This document shows positions 26,533 through 38,025 of a DNA stretch of 64,000 bases, piece after piece (position 1 is the first letter of the stretch; every line of letters starts with the position of its first letter). Both the position numbers and the translations under genes were made by a program. Source of the stretch: Lonicera japonica. Taxonomy: Eukaryota > Streptophyta > Magnoliopsida > Dipsacales > Caprifoliaceae. The DNA is taken from contig CM038464.1 in NCBI GenBank assembly GCA_021464415.1, positions 1,488,001-1,552,000 of the forward strand, written 5' to 3'. The notes under the pieces are model-generated. The model saw only the letters and a program-made list of their open reading frames with translations, was not told the DNA's origin and searched no databases.

Positions 26533-27420
26533 ACTCACCTAATGACAGGTGAGTGAATTCACAAACACTCACCCACATCAGGTGAGTGTGTTGTAAGAGC
26601 CTCACTTAATATAAGGCAGTGGAGATTGGAGTGTACTTGAGTGTTTTGAAAGTAAACTCACCTAATGACAGGTGAGTGAATTCACACACACTCACCCCAA
26701 ATCAGGTGAGTGTGTTGCAAGTGCCTTGCCTAATATAAGGCAATAGAGATTGGAGTGTACTGGAGTGTTTTGAAAATAGACTCACCTAATGACAGGTGAG
26801 TGAATTCACACACACTCACCCCAAATCAGGTAAGTGTGTTGCAAGTGCCTTGCCTAATATAAGGCAATGGAAATTGGAGTGTACTGGAGTGTTTTGAAAT
26901 TAGACTCACCTAATGACAGGTGAGTTAATTCACAAACACTCACCCCACATCAAGTGAGTGTGTTGTAAGAGCCTCACTTAATATATGGCAGTGGAGATTG
27001 GAGTGTACTGGAGTGTTTTGAAAGTAGACTCAACTAATGACAGGTGAGTGAATTCACAGACACTAACCCCACATCAGGTGAGTGTGTTGCAAAAGTCTCA
27101 CCTAATATAAGGTAATAGATATTGGAGTGTACTGGAGTGTTTTGAAACTAAACTCACCTAATGAAAGGTGAGTGAATTAACTCACATTCACCCCAAATCA
27201 GGTGAGTGTGTTGCAAGTGACTCGCCTAATATAAAGTAATGGAGATTGGAGTGTATTATTGGAGTGTTTTGAAATTAGACTCACCTAATGACAGGTGAGT
27301 TAATTCCCACACATTCACCCCAAATCAGGTGAGTGTGTTGCAAGAGCCTCGCCTAAGATAAGGCAATGGAGTGATGAGTGCATTGGAATGTTTTCCAAAT
27401 CAGAAGAGATGTGAGTTAAT
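26533..27420. repeat. 124-bp tandem array built of palindromes, about 7 units
   Basis: Units start with ACTCACCT at 26533, 26656, 26780, 26904, 27028, 27152 and 27279, a period of 123-127 bp, then a partial unit. Each unit holds three short inverted repeats: ACTCACCT facing AGGTGAGT across 6 bp, CACTCACC facing GGTGAGTG, and TTGCCT facing AAGGCAA. The array fills most of the space between the 3' ends of the two convergent MULE genes. On both strands it repeats near-consensus 5' splice-site words (CAGGTGAGT or TAGGTGAGT). Confidence 0.92.
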
Positions 27421-27676
27421 TCACACATTAATAAGAGGTAATTGTTACTTCATTAATATAATAAAAGTTACATATAAAATGTTGAAACATTTAATTCAAC
27501 CTAACTTTACAAAAATACTTATACGAGCTTTACATTTTCAATTAAAGCCAACTATAAAAAAAAATTAGATATATAACGGATATACATTTTCAGTTGTACC
27601 CATCTTCACAAAAAAACATAGGACTTACTATGCGACATGTACGCATAACAAAAAAGAACAAAAGTCTGAGCAATCA

Positions 27677-30600
27677 TTAATCTTTGACAATGATTGGTGA
27701 GTCTTTTATTCTATGATCGGGTAGATATCCTTCTTTATAAAATTGAAGTCTATCGGCAAAAAGTTGCTCCCAAGCAACTGCCCCAGGAGTTCGAAGTACA
27801 TTCCACATAATAGCAACGATGGGGAGCGGGGCATTATCTTTCAAGGTAACGCTGACAAAGTGGTTACCGCAAACAAGTACAATACAGATAACATGAACTT
27901 CACTACCCTCCACTGGCGGCTCGGCGTGGGAAAAGAAAGTTAGACTTCCCATATTTGATAAGAACACAACTATACAGTTGTACGCCGACGCTGTGATAAA
28001 ACCCGCATCAGACATGCACATCCAATGTTTTGGGTCTGTGACTTTGGGTAAGAAAAAATCAATTCTAGCTCGATTTTCAATGCAAAACCAATTACCATAC
28101 ACAGCATCATAGAGATCCTTGTGTCGACCAAGGTTGGTTAGTAAATCATATCTCACAATCTTTTAATCCTGATCATCATTATGCCATCCCATTTGTTTTG
28201 CAATGCATCGAATCCTACAATGGCCGTCACCGGGAACATTTTCTATAGACGCGATGAATGGATGCATGAAGGTGGGGATGTATTGCATATAAGCTTCGAA
28301 TTCCCACTTTGTCGTCCTATTAAACTCGGTATTATTCTTTTTTACAATTAGTTTCTTCGGCTTTAACACTTGAGAAGATTTATCAAAAATTGTTAATTCT
28401 TTTTTCTCATCACCCGTTTTTGTGTACTCAAAACCCAAGGAATTCCACTTCGTTGAGGATTCATGTTTTTTCTCATTTTGACTCAATTTTTTTTAGCGGT
28501 CTACCTTTGGGAATGACTAGAGTTGGTTCTTTAAGTGACGCCATGTATGGCGTGACAAGATCTTTTAATATCCGTAAAATCACCTTCTTTTCGTCCGCCG
28601 TCGATTGATCAAACAATTTTTTTAATAAAGTCATCTCGGCCGTTTTGAAAAGATCTTCTTCATCAGCTATATTTGGTAAGATTATGAGCCTTTGCCAATG
28701 TTCAACAATAGCCTCCAAGGGAATAGGCCGATTCGCACGACCATATTGTAATAGCTCATGTACACAAGGCAATCCATAAACTGTACGAACAACGTGATCA
28801 CATACAGATGGATCTAAACCAATTTCGGCTGACCTATCTTTCTCCATCTTAATTATGTTTAAAGTAAACAATGAAACATACCCCCTGAGTTATTTAAAAT
28901 CGTAACTGTGATGTCTTACCTTGACAGACCCAAAACTTCTCTCAAAAAAGGCTTCAACTTGAGTAAGTTGTAGTTGTAACATATTTGCCATCCCGGCAAT
29001 AGTTGAAAAAGAACCTTCGCCCGACTCAAGATGCCTTTTCAACTTGCCATGTGACCCTTCGGCTCTATTCGTTGTTCTATTACCACGATGTCTTATCTCG
29101 TTAGTCCATGCTACTATGAATGTTTCTTTATGAACATACCAATTACGTGCCAAGTACTCAATAGCCTTTGAAAACTCTTTCCAATCTTGATTTAACTTTC
29201 CCCACCTAGTGAAGAACTCTTCTGTTGATATTGCCATCATACAATAACTCCAATCACGAATGAAAAGTTGCCAAATGGACCCGCTTTGAAAAATATTTTT
29301 ACAATTTTGTTCCACATTTTTTGAAATATGGAACGTACATAGCATGCAACAGGCTTTGGGAAAGATTTGTCGAATGACATTAATACATGCAAACTCTTTT
29401 TCGGTTAAAAAAATACTTGGGAGTTCATGGGCATCAAACAACATCCTTAACTTTGAAAGGGCCCAAACATAATTATCCTATAATTCCTTGTATAGAAAAC
29501 AATGAGCAATCAAAAATGTCTTTTCGGTAAAAGTAATCCATACAATTGTAAACAAGGGCATCTTATATTTGTTTGTTTTATACGTGCAATCAACAATAAC
29601 CACAGAGGGAAAACGCTTAGCCAGAAAAATACAATTAGGTTCCGCCCAAAATAAGTCTAAAACTTCGTCGGATGATTCTTCACTTCTATGCCAATATACA
29701 TAATGTCTCTCTACGAGAATCTTCATTAACTGTTGCATGGCACTCCTCCCCTCCATCGCATGCACTCTCATCTTCGACTTAACATTGTAAATTATGCTCA
29801 TTGTGGACCAACTCTCTTTATTACGAGCTTTGAGCCCACAAAGAACATCTTTCGGTTTCACCTTAGCAATGCTCGTCTCAGCAACAAATTTATTCTCCTC
29901 TTTCGTCAATCTTCCTGCAAACGGATGTCCAAGTAAAGTATTCGGTAACTCATGATTATGAATTCCACATATTATTTTTAATTTTCATTTATCTGCGCCG
30001 ATACTCAAACTAGATAGTACAAATAGACAATTACACTTCTTCGTAGCACTATCTATTTTTCTAGGTACATGTTTTTGTGGTCGGTTATCACGAGGTACCC
30101 TCCTCTTTCACAATCCAAAACTACCCATGGCCTCCTTCTACTAGTACCTTGGTCAGATTTTCGGGTAACTACTATAGTTTTAATCTCTCTTCCTTTTCGT
30201 TGAGCCCAGTCAACTAAACTTTCCCAGGAATGAAATACCTACAAAATAAATTCAACAAATATTAATTGCTATTATGTTGTAATTAAATAGTTACTACATG
30301 GTACTAAAGTATTATGTACTTACTTCGTCTATTATAAAAACGTTACTCACGTCAATTGCTTTCCCTGGATTATAATCATCATTACTAGCCTCTCATTCAT
30401 TACCATGCTTAACAATTTCGTCTCCACCATCATACTTAAGATCAACGCAATTTGTTTGAGAAAGAGGCTCTTCTACTATATGATATTCTTCAACATCACC
30501 AAGCTTATAATTAACATCCTTTGGACTCTCTTCTTCAACAATATGGTCGGTACGTTTGATAATATAAGCCGGTTCAGGAGTTGGTTGTAATTGCATTGCC

Positions 30601-31400
30601 GTGAAATCAAAATTTTCAAACGTTGATATATCTCCCCATATGCTAGATTGATGTGATAAATCCTGAAATTATATGCAAAGTTAGTTTTGACTCAATTTAC
30701 TTTGGGAGAATTTAATGTATTTGTACACACTCGCTTATCTTGAGGTGAATGTGTTTTTAAACACTCGCTTATTTTGAAGTGAATGTGTTTATACACACTC
30801 GCTTATCTTGAGGTGATTGTATTTGTACACACATATTACTTGGGTTTCGTCATTTGCCTTGAGTGTTTTTCAAATTAGGCTCACCTAATAAGAGGTGATT
30901 GCATTCACAAATACTCATCTCACATAGGGTGAGTATGATGTTAATCACTCACATAACATAAAGTAATGGAGTGATGATTGTATTAGAGTGTTTTCCAAAT
31001 TAGGCTTACCTCACCTAATGATAAGTAAGTATATTTGTACACACTCGCCTTATTTTAGAAAAGTTTTAACAATATTACTCTCCTTATATAAAGCGAGTTA
31101 AGCCTGGACAGAACCACCCGTTTTATACTCTGTTTTAGGGATTACATCTTTGTTTCAATTTGAATGTTAAAGAATGATGTATGAAGCTAATAAACACATT
31201 AATACACTGATAATAACAATTATAATACCTCTTTAACTTCATTTTGGAGTGAAATTTCACCACAAACTTTTTCTTTAACTTCTTCTTTATCCACAATCTA
31301 ATGAACAATGCTCTTATTTATTATAATCCAAGCTTTGAACTTCCCACCAATAATATTTGTGCTTCGATTTTGTTGTAATTTTTTGATTTTGAGAGCTTAA
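27677..31400 (-). pseudogene. MULE transposase with C-terminal OTU protease domain, broken
   Basis: Exons on the minus strand: about 31400-31229, 30662-30324, then 30238-27677; both introns have GT-AG borders. In order: a FAR1/WRKY-GCM1-type zinc region (CERGG ... CNC ... HNH, about 30110-29950); the MULE transposase core (PF10551; VVIVDCTYKTNKYKMPLF at about 29600, NRAEGSHGKLK at about 29050); a SWIM finger (CDHVVRTVYGLPCVHEL, about 28790-28740); and an OTU cysteine-protease domain (PGDGHCRIR and CGNHFVSVTL, keeping Cys and His). Transposase-OTU fusions are known in plant MULEs. Breaks: in-frame stops including those at 29478-29480, 28890-28892 and 28161-28163, a frameshift in the T8 run at 28487-28494, and another near 30060. 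The second catalytic Asp region reads TEKE instead of the usual TDRE. Confidence 0.88.
30715..31085. repeat. Degenerate relatives of the 124-bp palindromic array, in transposase intron 1
   Basis: Words such as cacactcgcttatcttgagg, ctcacctaataagaggtga and gagtgttttccaaattaggc recur here and match the tail of the 26533-27420 array. Three short copies of a roughly 40-bp unit stand at 30728-30825. The same repeat family thus sits inside the first intron and just past the 3' end of the same gene. Confidence 0.75.
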
Positions 31401-31599
31401 ATGATGAAGAAGCGAATCTCTTCTCTTTCTATCTTTTTACTTGAAGCAAGTAATGTGATTGTGAATGGGGAAAAATGAGATATATAGGTTTAATTATTTA
31501 GGTTAATGTTTGATTAGTTTATTAAAAAGTGAATAAATAGATATGTTAATGTTTTAAGCATTGGGTAAATAAGTTAAGTATTGGTTAAGTGAAAGGGTG

Positions 31600-31696
31600 T
31601 TTGTAACAAAAAGGTGGGGTGTTGAAAAATGAGTTTTATTAAATTATGAATGGTGGTGTTTGTGACAAAATTGAGGGGGTGTAAATAATAGCACCC
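31600..31696 (-). repeat. MULE right terminal inverted repeat
   Basis: Read on the minus strand it begins GGGTGCTATTATTTACACCC and continues with TTTTGTCACAAACACCACC, mirroring the left end. A second, looser copy of the CACAAACACC block lies further in, near 31600. Confidence 0.8.
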
Positions 31697-31704
31697 TAAA
31701 ATAT

Positions 31705-34700
31705 ACTACAAAAATATTCAAAGATAAATTGTAATATTTAGGTCAGGTGGGTGAAACGGGTTAAATGTATACAAATTTTAACTTTAAACTTTTGTAAAGT
31801 CTTTTTTTGTAGAACTTATATTCCGCCTCGATTTAAAAAAATTTATCACAAACTTGACAATTGTATCGAAATTTAATTGCATGAACTATTGATCGAAAAT
31901 AATCTAACTCAATAGACGTAGGTTTTGTTTTTGAAAACTTAATTACCCACCAATTAGTTATGCATAGGCTCGAACTCGAGATATTCTCCTGCCCTAACCC
32001 ACTCGACACATTGTAATTATGTGATAATATAATCATATTTAAGAGATTATATATTTAAATCTAGTTAGAAATTTCAACTCGATTAATTTAATAAGTTTTT
32101 AAAATAAGAAATAAATTGTCTCAATTAATCTAAGTCCATCTATAAATGCATGTGCCTACCGCATTACCGGCTTGAACCTGTACCGGGTTTTTGTTATGAA
32201 ATCCATACATAAAAACCTCTAGATATCTTAAAGTATCTATAATAATAGTGTATATTTTTTTTGTTTCATGTAAAATTTGTACAACTTGTAAAAATTTTGG
32301 TCACCAGAAGTCTTTTAAAAGTGAGATTTGTGTAAAATTTACTCTAATTTTGCACTGCCACATCAACTTTCTATTTCCTCGCTTTTTTTTGAAATACATT
32401 AACTTTAAATACAAATTATGGATTATAATAAAATTATATATCTTAAATCTACTCATTAAGATCTATTGTAATCATAAGATCGTGTATCAAAGATTTAAGA
32501 ACAAAATAATAAAAATGACATATAACATGTGTTAGTATCTTATTGGGTTTTTCAAATTTTACACAAGAGTTTACAGAACTACCATCTAAGCATATTTTGT
32601 TTAGACTTTAAGCTTTATGTAAAATTAGGTTGGCACATAGGATTTACGATTCAACTTTTACATAATCATTGGAGATATTCTTAGGCCATTAGATATTTAT
32701 ACAAAAATAAATATAAGCAATTTGTTTGAAATACATAAATTAAATAATCATAATTTTATAATTGATTTGTATTTAATTTATGCAAAGGCTCAGACTCGAT
32801 TTGTCTTGCCCCGACTCACCCAAAACATTGTAATTATAATATATGATACTGTAATTATATTTTAAGAAAAATCAGTATATATAAATCGGGTCAGATGAAT
32901 CAAACGGGTTCATCTAATAGTTTTTTTAAAATAAATAAATATTATAATTGTCTCGATTAATTTAAGTCCATCTAGACATGCATCTGCCTGTGGCACTACG
33001 ACTTGAACATGTACTAGGTTTTTGTTCTAGAACCATACCTAAAACCCATAAATGTCTTCGGTCGTTGGATATTTATACCAAAATTTAATATAAGCAACTA
33101 GTTATGTAACCATCTAGGTTATCCTTAAAAGTGACTAACCCAAGTTGTTAATCAAGTTTATTATTCCCAAAGCAACTAGTTATGTAACCATCTAGGTTAT
33201 CCTCAAAAGTGACTAACCCAAGTTGTTAATCAAGTTTATTATTCCCATATATATATATACACCAAGGACTTTCCTATGTTAGTTAGGTTTATTGTTCCCA
33301 CGTAAGATATTTGGGGTTGTTATAATCTTGTTCCATTAAATTCCCTGACGTTCTCATCAGGCTGAAGTTACACACAAACAATTTCAGCTATAGCTAGTCG
33401 TATTTAGCAATTCCGGCTTGCCGTCAGCCTCAAAAACACGACCCACAACATACACACATTAACGTGGTAATGGCTCTGGATTTACTTTGATACCATATGT
33501 AACTACCCGAGTTTTCCTCCAAAATGGCTAGCCTAAGTTATTAGTTAAGTTCATTGTTCCCACATATATACTAAGGATATTTCCATTACACTACTGATGT
33601 AATATATTTTTGGTTATTATAAGTTAGAAATAGACGTAACCTATGTAGGTTATGTTTTGATAAACCTGGACACGCACTTTTTCAATGTACGTAAATATGA
33701 ACTCGACCCCACCTTATCCGATTGTATTGTAGAGATACTCTGGTCACATAGGTTAAATTTATGCCAATTTGACCCTGACTTGAACTTCTGCTGAACTCTT
33801 ATTCTGAAACCATATTCACCTCGAACTCGATTTATCCCGCCCGAGCCCAATCAACACGATGTAATGATATAATATTATAATTATATTTTAAAAAAATTAT
33901 CATATATATTGGGCAGGATTTTAATAAGATTAATTTTATAAGTTATATAAAAAGAAAAATATATTTTTCCTAATTAATAATCTACCCTCTACCTATATAA
34001 GTATAAGTTTGCTTAGTAATAAATTTGTTAAAGAAGGCCTTTCTTGTTAATTTGAAAAAGAAAGTTCATATATATCTCAATTGAAACAATTAATTAATAC
34101 GGGTCATATTATAATAATTTAATAACAGGCTTTGCTTTTTTAGTCATCCCTATATTTTTAATAAGAAATTAGAGTTACTCCCGATTTCGTTAATCATTTA
34201 ATTTAACCCCCCACGAATTTAAGGCCACTAACTTCGTCTAACATTTATACAATTTGACCAAAATATCCCATCTTCAACCTCGAGCCATTATCCTTCATCC
34301 TTACAAATAAGAACCCTAATTTTCTGAAGCGATAGAAAAACCTTCATCTTTTGTTCTCAACATGAATCGGCTTAATTACCATCCCTAAGATGAGAGTAGG
34401 ATAATTAGTATTTATTGAACCCACCTCCTCTGTATCACTAGTAGTATATAGATTTGTGTGCACACGTATGTTATGTGCTTGAATGTCTAGCCTTTGCTAA
34501 AGAAAGAGCAAGTTATAAATCTTCCTTTGTGCATTTTTTTTTTTTGTATTTCTTATAAATTTATGTCTCTTTTTTTTTCAAAAAGACATGCACAAGACAA
34601 GATTCAATCATCTTAGTCGGAAATATTGAAATTGTGATCATAGACACTTTTATCTGATTTCTTATTCCCGTTATCTATATGCGATTGCATATGCAAAACA

Positions 34701-35732
34701 AATATATACGTTACTTGAACTGCTAATGAATTCAACTTGAGAAAAAACTATTAAACAAATAATTATGTCGAGCATTTATCTAAATCTTTAGTTCAACATA
34801 CCAAGTAACAAAACAATAATTTATATTTTATTACAAACCGTAATATACTAATTACTTTCCAAACATGAAAGAACAATCTAACAATCTAAAGTAACCCCAA
34901 AAGCGAAAGTCAAAATTGCAACGAATAATTGTAATATTAGCATTAAATGTAACAATGGTAATAATTCTAAATATCAGGATTAAAAAGTAACGACGGTAAT
35001 AATAACATATATCAGCACTAAAATTTGGCATTGACACTGTGAGAGCATAATATCTATTGCCAAAACAATATATGCACGTATATGCTTATACATCATACTT
35101 CATACATAATAATACATTGTTCTAATAATAATAATTTATGATCCGGCAATATCAAGTGCCAAAAATTTTAGTAATTTACATAAATTATTTTTATTTTGAG
35201 TTGGACTGGCTATCATTCCTTTGGAGTATATCCACCTGGTGTATATGTACGTGCCTATCTGGGTTATCACATATTTTGTTATTTCCTCAGTTTCTTATTA
35301 CTTTGCACCCTAACTTTAAATGCTAACTTACGAGTACATTATACGTGTGTACAATATAATATTTAGTAATTCCTTGTAATAAAATATATAAAGATACTTG
35401 GTCAAATGATAAATAAATGTGCACGCTTTTTTAAAAAGTCATGAGTTTAAATCATGCCTTGAGTTATATTTTATAGCAATTTTTAATGCAAGAAGGGTAT
35501 TTTGGTAATTTTCTAAACATACAAAAACTCCTTGCTCGTGTTTAATATATAGAATAGATAACACTAAGTAAATATGTTTTTAATTTTATTCTTATCATAA
35601 TTATTTTAATTTCAAACTTTAAATGTCATCCTTATAATAAAATATAATGCGTATTGTTTGAACTCATGACCTTTAAATTCATAAGGAAAAACTTAATTCA
35701 CTAAACCATATCATTCTGTATATTAGATGATG
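31705..35732. other. AT-rich spacer with diverged duplications
   Basis: No coding region is supported. Blocks near 32050-32220, 32900-33050 and 33690-33970 share words (aagtccatctan, gcatntgcct, cttgaacntgtac, gggtttttgtt), suggesting an old repeat copied two or three times. A recent 78-bp tandem duplication is listed separately. Confidence 0.6.
33094..33247. repeat. 78-bp tandem duplication
   Basis: Two head-to-tail copies starting GCAACTAGTTATGTAACC at 33094 and 33172. They differ at one visible base (ccttaaaa versus cctcaaaa), so the duplication is recent. Confidence 0.9.
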
Positions 35733-35737
35733 CACGT

Positions 35738-37267
35738 TGTAGACACCCCAATCCGTGACCTCCGCAAGAACCCTAACGACCTTCGAGAACTACTGTTTTT
35801 GGGTCCGGGACCCACCCGAGCACCCGAAACTACACTAGGAGGGTTTTGTCGGCCAACAGACATGTTTTTTAGAGAGATTATCGCACGACATATCACATTG
35901 TCGCGCGACAATCCCCCTCTGCACCAGACCATCCACTCTCTGACACATCAGTCTGTCAGAAACATCACTTCAGCCGTTTGTCGCGCGACATTTCCCTAAT
36001 GTCGCACGACATATCACAGTGTCGCGCGACACTTGCCTTTTTAGGGAAATGTCGCGCGACAATCTTCCCCGAGCAGTATAAATAGGCCAACACCCCCAAG
36101 GGTTAGAGAGGGGGGAACTGGAATCTGGAAATTCTGGGTTTTAGTCTGATTTTATTATCAAGCATTCTATATTATCGTCTTATCTCTGAAGAATTATCGG
36201 ATCTATTCCCGATACTCGACGTATCCCGTCTCTGGAATCGAATTCTCGGAAATATCTGAAGAAGGAAAAGATTATTATCACCGGAAATCTCTCCGCCGGA
36301 TTATATTTTCTTTCTTATTATCATTCTCGTCAGGAAGGTAAAGAAAGTCTCTCTTATAGTATTTAAACATTAAAATATCTGTGTACTTGTTTTATTTCTG
36401 TTATTTTGTTCACGTTCTATTTGAATAAACTTATTGCCAAGTTACCAATAGTCTACCGTTTTTAAAACAAAAGACCCTGATAAAATTATTTGTAAAACCC
36501 GAAGAGTAAGTACATTACCATCCGGATAAAATCCTATCTTCAAACCCGGACCGGTAAGACTTACTTAGGAATTAAAATCGGATATATCCTATATGTTTCA
36601 TAGATTGTGATACGTCCGGTAAAACTCCCCTCAAGAGTTCCAATTCCATATTGAAATTAGTTCCATTATAAGATCCGGATTTTTACGAAAAATAGTCAAA
36701 ACTCGAGAAAACTGTCATTATCCGAGAAATAATACGGGAAACTCCATTTTTAAAGAAAACAATTTTGTCACTTGTATTTACATTTTTCAAAACGAAACAT
36801 CGGATCTTGGAAACACAAAGATTTTCTATCCCTTTCCCGTTTTTTTTTAAGAATTAGGGTTTTCACTTAGAAAGTAGTAGGCTATCGGTAAAAGCATCCA
36901 AGTTTTTCAACATAAAATAAACATATAAGACCATTAGAGACCGAAAGGGCGGAATGGGTGCTTAACACCTTCCCAAACCCTAATATAGTTTCCGAACCCT
37001 ATAGAATCCTGGTTTCGTAGATAAACGTGTAAAGAAAGGCTTATCTGTAGCCTTTCCTCTTACACGAGTATTTTGTCCGTTTTCTCGTAAAACGTACTGG
37101 CGACTCTGAACAAACCCCTTTTGCATCTAGAAATAGAACATAGGGACACTTGATAGGAATCAAGAGAGACACTCCTGCAAATGGAACGACGGAATATGTT
37201 CCGACGTTTCAGATGCCCAAACAGAACGGGGACGAGACCCGGGGGGTCGCATTTGCGGATTCTCACA
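35738..37267 (+). repeat. 5' LTR, 1530 bp
   Basis: TG...CA ends. U3 contains the palindrome cluster at 35879-36061 and a TATA box (36077-36084). The distal part holds a hairpin GGGTGCTTAACACC (about 36957) that I associate with Tat-type LTRs. The last base is followed by G and the primer-binding site. Confidence 0.95.
35879..36084 (+). promoter_or_regulatory. LTR promoter: palindrome cluster plus TATA box
   Basis: Perfect TGTCGCGCGACA at 35899-35910, 35979-35990, 36020-36031 and 36050-36061. Variants lie at 35879-35890 (TATCGCACGACA) and 36000-36011 (TGTCGCACGACA). TATAAATA follows at 36077-36084, only 15 bp past the last palindrome. This is the presumed promoter for genomic RNA and gag-pol. 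Confidence 0.85.
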
Positions 37268-37268
37268 G

Positions 37269-37286
37269 TGGCGACTTTGCTGGGGA
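37269..37286 (+). promoter_or_regulatory. Primer-binding site
   Basis: TGGCGACTTTGCTGGGGA lies one base past the 5' LTR. TGGCGAC resembles the complement of a tRNA-Arg 3' end, the primer reported for Tat/Ogre elements; the tRNA assignment is inference. Confidence 0.75.
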
Positions 37287-38025
37287 TTCCTTCAGAAAAC
37301 TAGACTCTTATATGTGGACTTATGTTTATCTGTTGAATACTTGCTTCTCCTGCTTTCCCTACTTATGTTAATTGATTGAGAAGAAACTTTTTTCTAAAAA
37401 AGGGATTTTTTTTAAAAAAAATAAAATACGTAATCAAGATAATGATATTTGCAAACCCAACTTTTTTCGCACGCACTATCACAAATCATGCATTGGTTCT
37501 ACGAGTGTAAATTTACCCCAAACCCTCGAAAGTATTATAAGTGAGTAGGGAGTTGGCTTGCTTGGGCCAACATAAACCAAAAGCATTTACTTCCACTCTC
37601 TTTGGCCAAGTACGCCCCCAAGGTATATCGAGTGACGAGAACACTCACGTACCCGGGAAGTATATCAAAAGGCTCTTGCACGTACCCGCCCCTGGGGTAT
37701 ATCGCAAGGTCTAGCCAAAAAGGAGGGAGCCTGAAGCCTTAACCTTTCGTACACATGCGTTGCATATAAGATCGAGTCGAGTTAAAACACTTGTCAAACA
37801 GCCGTAGGGATGTACCACCTTACGGCTTACTTTTCGGCACCCTTTTAAAATTCGAGGCTCTTCTCGGCAACTTTTAGTGGTTCTTTTGGCAAAAATTGAG
37901 TCATATCACAGTCTTCCTTCATCTTCGCCACATGGTTTCGTCTACAGTCGTGAAGCAACTACAGACTGGAAAGTTGGGCCGGTCGAGATCATACCGGAAG
38001 ACTAGTGAGACCAAGCACACCTGAA
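37287..38025 (+). other. Retrotransposon 5' leader
   Basis: About 740 bp between primer-binding site and gag without a convincing coding frame. A cgtacccg...ggtatatcg word repeats near 37605-37705. Packaging or dimerisation signals would be expected here but cannot be recognised by eye. Confidence 0.6.

Larger units (their letters stand above)
20471..31704. mobile_element. 11.2-kb Mutator-like element (MULE) with 8-bp target duplication
   Basis: The element runs 20479-31696 between perfect 8-bp duplications TAAAATAT (20471-20478 and 31697-31704). The ends match in inverted orientation: left starts GGGAGTTATTATTTACACCC, right (reverse complement) GGGTGCTATTATTTACACCC, both followed by TGTCA and CACAAACACC blocks. 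Inside are a plus-strand PMD gene, a minus-strand MULE transposase-OTU gene ending toward it, a SINE, a captured peroxidase exon and two related palindromic repeat arrays. Both main genes are broken by stops and frameshifts. Transposase homology and a target duplication near the 9 bp typical of MULEs support the class. Confidence 0.88.

Noticed and set aside
26533..27420. CRISPR array
   Set aside because: Units are contiguous 124-bp tandem repeats without unique spacers, in a plant MULE.
28888..28925. Small intron in the MULE transposase between GTAAGA and CTCAG
   Set aside because: It would be only about 35 nt, too short for a plant intron. The frame continues across it with one stop, so a point mutation is simpler.
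35727..35999. 90-residue plus-strand protein in the 5' LTR, and a related one at 52004-52357
   Set aside because: They lie in LTR U3 with its palindromes, upstream of the TATA box, and match no known protein.
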